A DNA stretch of 64,000 nt from Phyllostachys edulis (taxonomy: Eukaryota > Streptophyta > Magnoliopsida > Poales > Poaceae). The DNA is taken from positions 66,182,195-66,246,194 of the forward strand of contig CM070562.1 in the NCBI GenBank assembly GCA_036346405.1, read 5' to 3'. Position numbers and translations under genes: made by a program. Positions 36,761 through 47,899 of the stretch are shown here, in pieces. Position 1 is the stretch's first letter, and each line of letters starts with the position of its first letter. The notes beneath the pieces are model-generated. The model was not told the origin of the DNA. It did not search any database and was given only the letters and a program-made list of their open reading frames with translations.

Positions 36761-36988
36761 CAGCGGAAGCCGCCTGTCCCGGTGAGGCCGTCACCGTGGC
36801 GGGTGCAGGAAACACCTCCTCTGCTCTCGCCTTCGCCGCAGCCAAAAGAGGACGCGGCCACCTCGGGAGGCGAGCTCAGCACTACGGAGGCTAGCGCCGG
36901 CGGCGATGGCCAAGGCGACGGCGACGGCGAGGGGAAGGAGTCGTTGGAGAACCCGCTTGTGTCCTTGGAATGCTTCATCTTCCTCTAG
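36611..36988 (+). CDS. Chimeric ORF in Pack-MULE (NLR end + Gly/Ser/Pro tail), 125 aa
   Basis: An uninterrupted frame starts MFRYFKGVQLPHG with LRR text from the NLR fragment. After ALRTLSLASL it changes abruptly to a Pro/Ser-rich and then Asp/Gly-rich tail (GDGQGDGDGEGKES) encoded by GC-rich DNA that I cannot assign. The base composition changes at about 36755, so two unrelated sources were fused. Whether it is transcribed or translated is unknown. Confidence 0.35.
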   Translation: MFRYFKGVQLPHGFSHLEEIQSLETIEATKDSIEQLERLIALRTLSLASLQRKPPVPVRPSPWRVQETPPLLSPSPQPKEDAATSGGELSTTEASAGGDGQGDGDGEGKESLENPLVSLECFIFL

Positions 36989-37299
36989 TGATGCAACAGG
37001 TCGATGTCGATCTTCGCTATTTGCCTTCGAAAGTCTTGCCTAATCTGCCTGGACTCAAAGTAGTGGAACGGGGAGGGAGGAGGAATGGAATGGAATGAGT
37101 TGTGCACAGTAACGGGAGGGTAAGACGGTCATTTCGCGTGGCCGGTGACGGAAAAACAGTCGGATATGATTAAAATAATGTAAAGATGGCAAATAATAAA
37201 GAAACAGACTAACTGGAGGGCAAAAAATACATTACATCGGAAAAGAAAGCAAAATCTAAAAACGCAACTAAGCTGAGGGCAAAAAAAAGTAATTCAAAT

Positions 37300-38057
37300 A
37301 AGCGGCTACGAAAGCCGCTTTTGAGTTTTGGTTGGCCGCTTGGATTTGATCCCTTCAAAAGCTTGTCACAGGAGGAGTACGTAGCTACTAGCCAGTGTCA
37401 AAAGCATGGACCTATTCAGGTACAAACAAACACCACGGACCATCAACATCGTACGCGAAGTGCATGCCAGCACAGCACTCCGACCCGTCTTCCTCTTGTG
37501 CCCAACAAATTCCAGCGCGCAGCCCAAGAGTGGACCGCCTCCCCTTACCGTCCCTACTAACCTCACCGAACAGGGGTCCCACGCCCACATCCCGACCATA
37601 GTGGCTCACTGTACCGGGAGTGCCTGTATGGCTGTGTGCCTGTATGCGATGCATTTCCGCTGCTTCCTCTGAGCCTCTCTCTCTTTTCTTCCTCTTCTGG
37701 GCAACTTTTCACGTCCTTTGCTCTTCTCATTTTTTCATTGTTGAAAAATATGTTTGCATTTCTTTTCTTTCTGCAAAAAAATGGACAGAGTATATGGGTG
37801 GTTGCAGTAGCATCACGAGAGGCTTGCAAGGTTGCAGTAGCATTTCTAGCCCAGGCAGGAGCTGGTGAGCCTTTATATCAGCGTGTCATTTGTGGGAATG
37901 GTATAATTGCTTGTGGTACTTTTCGTGCAAATAATTGCTGCAAAAGCATTGCATTTTGCAGCTCACCCAAATGGATCCGGCAAAATTTACTCAAAATTGA
38001 GACACTTAGAAAAGTGCCTTTTATCACTTGTCCCCCAGGGAATTGCTATCCTGTGGT
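37300..38057. other. No gene recognised
   Basis: Several short frames overlap on both strands but none has a known domain. The sequence at 37860-38050 continues beyond the hAT insertion at 39044, joined at the cctgtggt target site. Confidence 0.45.
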
Positions 38058-39035
38058 TAGGGGTGGGAGTAGGTCGGTCCGGTTCGGCTCTGCCCCTTGT
38101 GGCCTATAGATTAAGAAGGGGTTAAAGGGTCAACCCTTTTGATTATGCTTCAGTGGCCTTTATGACCCACGGGATCATATGGGTCAACCCCTGAGGCTTT
38201 GGTTGCACAGGTCGAGGTAGACCTCCATGCTAGAGTTGCCACAGCCCACCACCGAGACGCGCTTCCCGCGGTACGCCTCGCTGGACTTGTACTCCGACAC
38301 GTGGGTGACGGGGCCCAAGAAGGCATCGGCGCCGTTGAAGTATGGGACGATGTGCTCCGCGTTCTCGCCCATGGCCACCACGAGCCACCGGCCGATGTAC
38401 TTGTGACTGCTCGCCACATCGGCGGCGGCGCGGCGGCAAGACCTCCATAGGCTCGCAAAGATGGTCAAAGCACGCGGAGAAGATGACGGCCTGGCCGAAG
38501 CGGGGGCGGACGTGGAAGCAGGTGGCAACGGCCTCAAGGTAGGTGATGAACTGGTGCTTGGTGGGGTACTCGGGGTAGGCATCGAGGAAGGGTGTGCCGG
38601 GGAGCTCGCAGAAGCACTTGGGGAGGTGGAGGCGGAAGCGATCGAGGTCTTGCGCCGCCACAATGACACGATGCGCCGGCGCGTCCAAAGATGACGGAGG
38701 GCATGCCATGAGCGAGGGCACGCCGCCACAGAGCCCGCCGCCCGCGCCAACGATGATGGGGCCGTTCACCCACATGGTACGCGCAGGCATCGGCATGTCC
38801 GTCGATGGATGGATGGATCAATCATCTAGCTATCAGGCGCTGCAGGGCTGATCCTCTCAGGGTGGGGATGGGAGCGATCGAATGGTTAGGGTCGATCCAC
38901 TTGATCTAACGGAGCAAACGGATTTTGGACCTCTTGCCCCTATTGTCTTTTGGATTGCACAATTGGCCCATGTTGCTGATTTTTGCGGATCGGTCCGTTG
39001 ACCCATTGGGCCAACCTAAACCATGCCCGCCCCTA
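38058..39035. mobile_element. hAT-type element with captured YUCCA exon, 978 bp, 8-bp TSD
   Basis: The ends are TAGGGGTGGGAG (left) and the complement TAGGGGCGGGCA (right), a hAT-like inverted repeat. The 8-bp direct repeat CCTGTGGT flanks it perfectly at 38050-38057 and 39036-39043. The interior is a broken YUCCA exon plus short subterminal DNA. No transposase is encoded. Confidence 0.9.
38184..38796 (-). pseudogene. YUCCA flavin monooxygenase exon fragment (captured)
   Basis: YUCCA enzymes turn indole-3-pyruvate into the hormone auxin using FAD and NADPH. The fragment starts MPMPARTMWVNGPIIVGAG, so the FAD motif GxGxxG begins normally but is disrupted after GAGGG. It continues FRLHLPKCFCELPGTPF, AYPEYPTKHQFITYLEA and HVRPRFGQAV. 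After a frame change near 38420 it reads YIGRWLVVAMGENAE and GPVTHVSEYKSSEAYRGKR. The NADPH-site start VSVVGCGNSSMEVYLDLC follows, ending at a stop after NQSLRG (38184). At least three frames are needed. It covers roughly the first half of a protein of about 400 residues, without the C-terminal exons. It lies inside a hAT element. Confidence 0.92.
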
Positions 39036-39151
39036 CCTGTGGTGCACTGATCATGCATGGCCATTTTTTTTTTCTGGAACAGGCTTTATGCACGCGTGAA
39101 ATAATTGTATTCCTCTTCTTCTTTTATATACATCAAACCAGAGAAATTATG

Positions 39152-39449
39152 GAGCTATTTGGTTTGTTACCAACGTGAACCAAACCAAATTTTGCTAACG
39201 CCAATGAAAATTAGCTATCATTTGATTTACTACTAATATTTTATAACGCCAACAAAAATTTGGTAACGTCAACGAAATCCCATGTCACACACGGTCAATT
39301 CGAGTCCGAGGAAATCGCTTTCCAAAATTTGGCTTGGCCGCAATCAAAACACCGTACATTTTGCTAAATTTTACCTTTGGCCAAGTTTTAGCTATGCCAA
39401 ATTTTAACTTAGTTTATTAGGGCAATGAACCAAATGAACCAAACAACCC
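39152..39449. mobile_element. MITE-like element, about 300 bp
   Basis: The left end GAGCTATTTGGTTTG and the complement of the right end GGGTTGTTTGGTTCA are inverted repeats of a widespread grass MITE type. The interior has paired attttgctaa / ttagcaaaat-like blocks. The target duplication is not clear. Confidence 0.5.
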
Positions 39450-42006
39450 AGCAGCGTCCAGGCGCCGTGCAAGGCCGACGGAAGAAGCAGTAATAATGCA
39501 GTATGCCTAAACAGACGGCTTGCCGCTGCGTGCGCTCACTCCCGTCCGTCCGTCCGCCCTCGCCTCCCTGCGCGTAAATTAGACGACCGCGGCTGAGGAC
39601 GACGCGCGCACGGACGGACGGCAACGGCATGTCTGCGTGCGTACGTGCCTTGCGCTGCAGGCACAACTAGCACGTCAGAGTTGGCAGCTTGATCCCTCGA
39701 TCCGCTTCTGTCATGCATGCAATGCAATGCCATCCATGGCCGTGCCCGTGCTGCATGCCGAGGTCCCAAACCGCGAAACAACTGCTCCACGTGGTATTAT
39801 AGCTAGTACTAGCAAACACGCGCCCAGAAAAACAGAGGCGCATCCAATCACAGTCGCACATAGCAGCTTATGGTGTGTGAGTCCAGCGTCGACATGCAGA
39901 TTTTTTGCTCCTGAAACATAGATTAGAATATGAGCCTGTGCGCCTTGCAGCGATCATAAAAAAACCATTGGTCGACGATGTGTGAGCACGTATTTGTTTC
40001 TGCCACAGTCAGGTACTGACGTACGGTGGACGATGGTGTACGATCGAGTATGTTTATAAGGATAACGTTGCACAACATCACGAAAAAAGAAGTCTCCTAT
40101 ATCTAACTAGTTTTTACGAGGGTGGGTAAATTTAGATCTAAACATAAATCGCAATAACCATTGTTATTCCCTCCGGTTAAAAAAAAAGCCGTCCACATAA
40201 CGTTGCCCCCCCCCCCACCCCAAGTGTAATTAATAACTTTGGGAGGTTAGCAATCTATTTATCCAAATCAAAACTCATGTCACTTCACCATATCAACCTC
40301 TATTTATTTATTTATTTTTTTGACTCACAAGTCACAGGTCACAGCCTCTGATAAAAGACTGATTTGAGCGATTTCATATTGAGTGTTGCGCTCACGCTAT
40401 AGAGTTTATGTGGTTTCATAAGGTTTTATCGGGCTTCAAGTTTCATGATGTTTCAAGTTTCAAGAGGTTTCAAGTTTTACTTATAGGGAGTTGCTAGCCC
40501 ACGCTATACCGTTGGAATACATTTCGACCGTATAGCAGTTCCCTTGAGTTTCATGAGGTTTTAGTTGAAACTCTATGAAACTTCGATGAAACTTAATGAA
40601 ACCTCACGTTTCAAAAACTTAAACCTCAATGAAACTTTAGATTCAAACTGGAACTTCAATGAAGCCTTAATTTTTCAAATCAGAAACTTCAAAGTTTCAA
40701 CCATCAAATAAAAAACATAAAGCTTTAGAGGTGGGTTTCAAGAAGTTTCAAAAAAGTTTTTGAGTAGGTTTCAAGTTTCATGGAGGTTTAAGTAGGTTTC
40801 AAACATAAACCAGGAATTTTGCAAGCTATGGCGCAAATTCAGTCACCGCCCGCCACCTCCGCCGTGCCCTCCTTGACCTTCGCCGTCAGGACTACGTCGC
40901 AGTCCTGGCCGTCACCCACACACGCGCCTGTTGTAGCCTCCATCGGCCGATTCTCTCACCACCGCCTGCCTCACACACACTCCTCGCTTGTTGCCGACAG
41001 TTCGCAGATGTGTCAGAATCATGCCATCGCAATAAGACCGCTAACTCTTTTGCTTCGCCACGAAGTCAAGCATGCTTGCCGCCAAGACGCCGGCCATTAT
41101 CGCCGCACCTACTCGCCACAAGTCCTTCACCAGACACCCACTCACCGTCACTACATGCCGGCCGTTGCTTTCACGCGTGCAAGCTCGCAACTCTTGCACG
41201 CTAGCCACCGCTGCTAGCAAATCGAGGGAGAGATAGGGGGAAGCGAGATGCACACACATGAGAGGTACACAAGAAAGAAAACTTGTGGTGGATGTGTGTA
41301 AAGAAAACGTGGAATCGGACGACTCTAGTACATCACGTAGAGACAAAGCAACGATAGTTCGTTATCCCGTTGGATGAGATTAAAATGCTATAGCATTTTC
41401 TAGCTTTTCCCGTTTCATATTCGGAGAACTAAATTGAGCTGCGAGAGCAAAAGTGCTTTTAGCGCTTCTATTTTTGGATGGTATATAGAGGAGAGCCCTC
41501 AATATTGAGTTGGGCCTAGTAAGTGAAAGAAAAACGTTCTATGTGAGTGACCAAACCTATCGCAAAGTAAAGTTTCACACTGTTGTCTTGAACTCAGGGG
41601 CGGAATTAGAACGAAAATAACCAAGGTTCACCACTTCATTATACATATAACAACATATATAATTTTCAAGCAATACTGTACTAAATAGTAATTTATGCGG
41701 CAAAAGGCTGCAAGAGATCAGAGATTAGGCTGAACCGGGGTGCACAGTTTTTAGGCTAGGGGATACACGCATAATATATACATGATAATATATACTATTT
41801 TTTTTAGGACTCGATGTCCTATGACACCAGGTAGACCCAATTGGCTTCGCCCTGCTTGAACTTTCGCCTGTGCACGACCGCCTTGAAAAACTGCACCAAT
41901 ATGTGGACTCAAGCACTTGCTCGTGAGCATCGTTAACCATTTTTCTAAAATAAATTGATGATCCACCCAGCACCGTTCTTAGTGTAATCAATTATTTCTC
42001 ATGGCA
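39450..42006. other. No gene recognised; GTTTCAAG-type repeats at 40400-40800
   Basis: At 40430-40800 variants of gtttcaagtttcatgaggtt recur on both strands and form a low-complexity block. C-rich DNA with unassigned frames lies at 40830-41215. The sequence at 41590-41990 is AT-rich with a ggggcggaattag start that resembles repeat termini, but I found no partner. Confidence 0.45.
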
Positions 42007-42015
42007 ATGATATAT

Positions 42016-42426
42016 ATTGAGTTTTTTTTAAATAATACATTTTAAAAAAGAATTACAGAAATAAATAGTCGAAAAAGAAAATTACAACACTAAACCTCTG
42101 TCGCAAATTCAATTGGCGATAAGAAGTTGTCGCCGTTTCAATTAGCGATAGTAGTCCTGTTGCCCCTCTGTCGCTGATTGAATTGGCGATAGCTCCCTGT
42201 CATCAATTCAATTGGCGACAAGGACTTCTCCAGTGGCATATGCCCCTCTAGACAAGAGCAATTCAAAGACAGGGAGTTGTCGCCAATTCAATTAGCGACA
42301 ACTCCATGTTCCATGGGTGACAGAGTTCTTATCACCAATTGAATTGGCGACAGAGGTCTAGTTTTATAAAAAAAAATTGACTATTTATATCTATAATTTT
42401 TTTAATGTATTATTTAAAAAAAAATC
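42016..42426. mobile_element. Foldback MULE MITE, 411 bp, 9-bp TSD
   Basis: The left tip GAGTTTTTTTTAAATAATAC and the complement of the right tip GATTTTTTTTTAAATAATAC are inverted repeats, with several ttgaattggcgaca / tgtcgccaattcaa pairs inside. The 9-bp repeat ATGATATAT flanks it at 42007-42015 and 42427-42435. The tips match those of the MULE at 30434-34942 (ttttaaataatacat plus attggcg blocks), suggesting a deletion derivative of that family. Confidence 0.9.
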
Positions 42427-42436
42427 ATGATATATT

Positions 42437-42910
42437 TGTTGAGGAGGATCCCTGCACTACCTCGAGCTGGTGGCAACCCCGACGAGACAAGGCGACCTAA
42501 GGTGCTCCGTGATGACCTCGGTGGAGCTCAGTGCGTCTGAGGATCCACCCTAGACCCGGTTCGGGGTAACGACGTGCTGAGGTCCCGGCCACACAGAAAA
42601 AAGGGAGGGAAGATCTCCAACCTCAGGAGTGGTGGGACCCACCCAGGTAGATAGACGAAAACGCCTCTCAGTGCAAACTGAGACCTGAGGGCGAAGATGT
42701 AACTTCAAACACCTCCCCTTTCTTCACTATAAATAGGACCTTTTGTGATGGGAAAAGGGGAGGCCACTTGTAACTTCTACCACACATATGCAATACATCG
42801 GTACAGCTTATTATGTTTGATTCTCGTTGAGGTCCTCTTCGCATCCTCGATGGTCGACGCATCTGATCTGGGGTGCCACAAGTTTACTATCCGAACTCGT
42901 ATCGACAACA
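42437..42910 (+). mobile_element. Short Ty3/gypsy LTR, 474 bp
   Basis: It starts TGTTGAGGAGGATCCC and ends ATCGACAACA, followed by TTGGTGTCATCCGTGAGGA. That resembles the TTGGCGCCGTCTGTGGGGA type of primer site used by one group of plant gypsy elements. A TATAAAT box lies at 42728-42734. The internal region then passes into the tandem array. Confidence 0.7.
42728..42734 (+). promoter_or_regulatory. TATA box of the short gypsy LTR
   Basis: TATAAAT in cactataaataggacc, placed about 180 bp before the LTR end. Confidence 0.6.
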
Positions 42911-43139
42911 GTTGGTGTCATCCGTGAGGATCGTAACAAGAAGCTACAAGTTCGTGACGCACCTCGGCCTCGTCCTACACTGGACCGGGTCCGAGCTCAC
43001 CTGGACCTCGTCCAACCCCAGACCTAGCCCGGGCAGGCACCTCGGCGTTATCCCACCCCAGACTGGGTCCGGGTCCAGGCTCTCCTCAACCTCGTCCTAA
43101 CCCAGACCTAGTCCGAGTGGGCACCTTCATGTGGTTCAA

Positions 43140-44057
43140 TTCGGCTTCGACAGCTCTGCATCGGCCGAAGTTCGCTTCGCCTCGATGGTGCATCCTTGAC
43201 TAAGGGCTCCCCCAACTCGATGGATTCATCTCAACAAGCTCCAACACGTCTCGATGGCTTGGCCACATCGTGGTTCAATTCGGCCTTGACGGCTTTGCCT
43301 TAGCCAAACTTTGCTTCGCCTTGATGGCGTCTCCACAACTAGCCCCGCCCCCGAGCTCGACAGATTTGGCTCGACGAGCTCCAACATGCCTCGATGGCTT
43401 GGCCTTGGCGTGGTTCAATTCGGCCTCGACGGCTTGGCCTTGGCCAAAGTTCGCTTCACCTCGATGGTGTCTCCTCAATTAAGGGTTCCTCCCCAGCTCA
43501 ATGGATTTGCCTCGACGGGCTCCAACATGTCTCAATGGCTTGGCCTCGATGTGGTTCAATTTGGCCTCGATGGATTTAACTCGGTCGAACTTTGCTTCGC
43601 TCCGATGGCGTCTCCTCGACTAGGCCCCCTAGCTCAACGGATTTGCATCAGTGAGCTCCAACATGCCTTGATGGTTTGGCCTTCATGTGGTTCAATTCGG
43701 TCTCGATGGCTTTGCCTCGGCCAAAATTTGCTTCACCTCGATGCGTCTCCTTGACTAGGGGCCCCCCCTAACTCGACAGATTCGCCTCGGTGAGCTCCAA
43801 CATGTCTCGATGGCTTGGCCTCGACGTGGTTCAATTCAGCCTCAACGGCTCTTCACCGGTCGAAGTTCGCTTCGCCTCTATGGCTCCTCCTCGACTAAGG
43901 GCTCCCCCTAGCTCGATGGATTCACCTTGGCGAGCTCCAACACGCCTCGATGGCTTGGCCTTAGCGTGGTTCAATTTGTCCTCGATGACTTTGCCTTGGC
44001 CAAACTTGGCTTCGTCTTGATGGCATCTCCTCGACTAAGGGCTCATCCAGCTCAACA
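43140..44057. repeat. About 139-bp tandem array, left part
   Basis: The phrase ctccaacatgcctcgatgg recurs near 43246, 43382, 43524, 43660, 43798 and 43940 (steps 136-142 bp). A full unit runs through tggttcaattcggcctcgac, gccaaactttgcttcgcc and gactaagggctcccc. Frames over it are not genes. The array is cut by the copia LTR at 44058 and resumes at about 60886. Internal repeats of gacctcgtcc type fill 42950-43140. Confidence 0.92.
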
Positions 44058-44654
44058 TGTAGGACCGGAAAGGCGACTAGAGGGGGGTGAATAGGAGCTC
44101 AAACAATTTTTGCAATCCCCCAATGCTCAGCAGCAGAGAACACAAAGTTGTGCTGAAAAATCCTAGCAATCAGTATGACCGCCATGTAACATGCGATATG
44201 ACCGCTGACCGGTATTACCGCCTCTTAAAGAGCGGTACAACTGATTAACCTGGAGTTCTTGCCGACAGCAGAAAATCAAACCTAAACACGACACAACTTT
44301 TGATTCATCCAACCAAACCCTATCAAACTTGAAGCATATTGTCTAGAGGATATCAGGAACCTATTCCAATCATCTATTCAACAGATCCACGAGAAAGTTT
44401 TGACCTTTTTCAAATTTGGTGAAGATCGGTTCAAAACAGGTCAAATACCCAAATCTGATCCTAGGCTTGCTCGTGGGCTATGGATGATCAAGATGACCTT
44501 AGATGGTCTCCCACAAGTCACAGCAAGCAAGATCAACAGATGGATTCAAGAGAAAAGCAATGGATCATCAAAAGCACTAAAAACATCAAAGCAGGATGCA
44601 AGAACAGATAAACAAATGAAGAGGACTCATCTTTGAAAGCTGCTTGGATTGAAT

Positions 44655-47600
44655 TGTAACATCCCAATTTTCAGAGCTTTAAAAACCTTTTAAATAGTGT
44701 AATGAGAAAATTCATCATTTGGATTTATTTGAATTTAAATTAAAAAGCTTAATATTGGACTTTGTGTAACAAAACAATTTAATATGACTAAAGTCAACAT
44801 GAACAATAGTCAAAACTATTTTATTTGGATTCTATGAGCTTGGACATATTTTCTAGAATTTTCTGGAATTTTTCCAAGTTCATTTGCTATTTTCCATTGC
44901 TTATTTGAATTTCTCGTAATTTCTTAAAAAGAAAAAGCTATTTAAATCTCCAAATCAATACCGGGTCAATCTCTCCGCCCATTCCTCGCTCATCCGCCCA
45001 TCTCTTCGTGGTCGTCCGATCCGATTGATGGAGATCCTCTCTCTCTCCTCTCTCTCGCGCCGCTTCAATCTCCACCGCTGATCGTCATTTGGACGCTCGA
45101 TCTCGCTTGCCTTGCCTCGGTCCTCTCTCGACGCCAGGCCCGCATAGGTCTTCGCCTCCGACCGGTCTTTTCTCTCGCGACGCGTGATCGCGCCGCCATT
45201 ATCGCTTTCTAGAAGCTCAACCTCATGCCGTTTACGCTAACAAAACTCCCAGATTTTCGACCAAACTCAATCCTTATCTCCTCCGCACCGACTCGCTCAA
45301 TTTCAAACTTCAATTGCTTTATCCTCGCTCGTGCGGGCGGCAAGCTTTTACCCTTGGCCACAAGACGCCACCTCGAGCTCGCCTGCGCTTATAAAGGACC
45401 TTCGCTGCCGCCTTCGCCCTTTCCAAAACCCTCGCTCAATTCCACCCGAGAGCCTCCACATTGCCGCCGATTCGAGCTTTAAGGAACCTCGCCCGGTGAG
45501 ATTTTTCGATTGCGCCGCCACCGCAGCCTGCGTCGTCGTGGAGCCCACCATCAAGTTCGCCGTCACCTCCTCTACCTCCCGATCGCTGCCGCTTAAACCT
45601 CACGGACGCCCGTCCGACAAAACCCGAAGGTCTCTCCGCCCGACCGCCGCCGCCACCACACCACCCCAACCACCCGAGTCGCACTGAAGGTGCGCAATAG
45701 CTCAAAGAACACGCCCATAGCACCCACTCGCCGGCGACCACCAGAGCGCCGGTGACCATTGGGTCCCGTGCCGCCACCGCTGCCGCCGACGCCTCGCCGA
45801 CATGGACGCCAGTCACGTGCCACCTCACCTCGGCTGCAGGTCATCCGGGTGGCGCCGCGTCACGCATGCGCTGGTTCGCCACCTCGGCCCCTCTCTCGTC
45901 CAAAGGGCTCGGTGGGCTTGGTCCATCGTGGTCAGGTTTCTAACATGTGGGTCCCACATGTCGTTTTCTTTTATTTATTTCTTTTCCGAAAATCCTGTAT
46001 CGACGCCATGTCGATGTCATGTGGCGCAATATTCCGATTTTTCGTTGAAAAATAATTCGAATTCCAAGAATCCTATTTTTAGGGTTTTCTTTAGATTTAA
46101 ACTTTGAAACTCCATATCTTTTGCATCCTAACTCCAAATCCATCCATTCAAATTTCTAAATTCATCTAAAATCCAGATCTATCTATTGGAGATTTTTAAT
46201 TATTTTTTTGGAGTTATTTGCCTCTGTTATTTATTTAGTTTGTTTGTTTGCCTTGTTTGCGAGTAGACTTCGACGTTGCTGAAAGAGTTGACGAAGAAGG
46301 ACCTTTCCAAGATCAAGATCAATTCCTAGATCCTTTTCAAGGCAAGCTATACCTTTGACCATCTTGATTCCCAGTTTGCTAAATTATTTTATTTTAAATT
46401 ACTGCATTATTAATTCAAGTAATTATTTAAATGATTTTGGGAGTAGATGTAAATTCCTAATTGTTATGCCATCCTTGTTAATTGCTATGTCTAAGTTCTT
46501 TGTCACCCTAGTTGATATCTAGTTGGTTAATATTGTAGCACCAACGGGTTGGTTAGAACGATTAGATTGCTTAGTCATGCCACGACTCATTTATTCATGT
46601 GAAGTACAAATGATTAATTTGACTAAGTGAATATGCAATATTGATAATCTGTGTGTACTACGTGTCTTTATGGCATGTGTTGCACTTAAACCAATGGGGT
46701 GGTAAAAGGATTTGGACCGAGGCAAGGGGTGGATCTTGTGTGAATTGGTGGTCTATGTGGACTGTGTGGATAATATTAATCTGCGGTGTCTATGTGGTTG
46801 GGTTAGTGGAAGTCTTGCCTTGGTCGATTAAGGACCTCACCATGTGCGCTTAAAGAACCGAGCTTCTGCACGACCACATGCCTGCTTTTGAGACAGGCCT
46901 AGCATAGTAAGATAAGGTATCCAAATGCTCATATGATCAAGCTAGCTACACCGGTTGTATCTTGTGGGTAAAGTGTACAAACCTCTCGCAGAGTGTAACT
47001 TAATCTATTCGAATAGCGCGTCATGGTCATGGACAATGCTCGGGATTTAACACTAGGGTAGAATTTCATAAAATCGTGTGGGAAGGGAGCTATGTGATTA
47101 AATCATCTAGCTATGTGAAGAACCCTGCTTAGGTCTGTGTGTGTCTTTGTGAAATAACTTGTTAAAATTATTATTGTCTATTTGTTTTACCAATTTTCAA
47201 TCTATTTAATTGTATTAAATTGCAAAAGTTGCATTTACGCAAAAGAACCGCAGAATGCCTTTCTCTTGTAATAAGCCCGCATGTATACTTTGCATTCTGT
47301 GGTGTGGCTTATAGTACGGTGTACTCACGCTTGTTTTGACGAATCAAGCAGAGGAGGAGTCTTCACCACTTACGAGGACGAGTTCATCGAAGGTGCCTAA
47401 TCGCGAGGTCTTGATCCCATCGGTTGCTCGTGGTGAATCGATGGGATGCCACTACCGCTTCGCTTCACGCCGCTTATTTTCTCTGTTAGCCTGCGTGGCT
47501 CAATAAATGTAAACTCGACCTTAAGGTCAAAACCATTATTTAATAATCAAAGTTATTCGCTTATGTTATATTTCGCTTGTATGGATCGATTTCGGTTTTG

Positions 47601-47679
47601 TTAACCTGTGTGCACTAGCATGATCCTCGGCTAGTGCAAGAAACACAGAGGGTCCTGAATTGTAATTTCGGTCCCGACA
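44655..47679 (+). repeat. 5' LTR of the gypsy element
   Basis: Starts TGTAACATCCCAATTTTC and ends GGTCCCGACA. A TATAAAG box lies at 45390-45396. The block with gtgggtaaagtgtacaa and ctattcgaatagcg (about 46965-47025) is the family landmark also found, complemented, in the minus-strand LTRs near 200, 5560 and 12310. Confidence 0.95.
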
Positions 47680-47683
47680 AAAG

Positions 47684-47700
47684 TGGTATCGAGTCAGATC
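47684..47700 (+). other. Primer-binding site of the gypsy element
   Basis: TGGTATCGAGTCAGATC four bases after the LTR end. It resembles TGGTATCAGAGCCAGATC with bases missing, in line with the small gaps seen elsewhere in this element. Confidence 0.8.
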
Positions 47701-47899
47701 GATCAGAGGTCTAGACCTTAGTAGATTGGCTGCTCGAGTGTCCAAATTATTTTCTAAAGAAAAATTTAACTTGCAAGATTAAATGAATTGCTTAACTCCT
47801 CTCATATCTCTCTCGACTCATCTATTGCTAAAATCTTTCCTCTCCCCGCTGCTTTAACGTGGTTCTTACACCTTGTCCGTCGTGATGATGCCTTACCTT

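Larger units (their letters stand above)
35522..37299. mobile_element. Pack-MULE, 1.8 kb, with captured NLR sequence
   Basis: Inverted repeats of about 220 bp end the element. The left end (35522-35745) begins GGGGGAATTCATTATTTGCC; the right end (37070-37299) is its complement, with matching blocks gcttagttgcgtttt, gttagtctgtttctt, ttaatcatatccg and gtcttaccctcc. The ends resemble those of the foldback MULE at 10864. The centre holds plus-strand NLR-derived sequence and GC-rich pieces of unknown origin. No transposase is present. Clean 9-bp flanks were not found. Confidence 0.85.

Noticed and set aside
38184..38796. Functional YUCCA gene
   Set aside because: The frame breaks at least twice, the FAD motif is disrupted, downstream exons are absent and it is bounded by hAT ends.
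40165..40200. ctccggttaaaaaaaaag as the end of a Stowaway MITE
   Set aside because: No inverted partner or TA duplication within several hundred bases.
41590..41990. ggggcggaattag start as a transposon terminus
   Set aside because: No matching opposite end or target duplication was found.
43270..44020. Several frames reading similar peptides in the 139-bp array
   Set aside because: Repeat-derived; the unit length varies between 136 and 142, so the frame is not kept from unit to unit.
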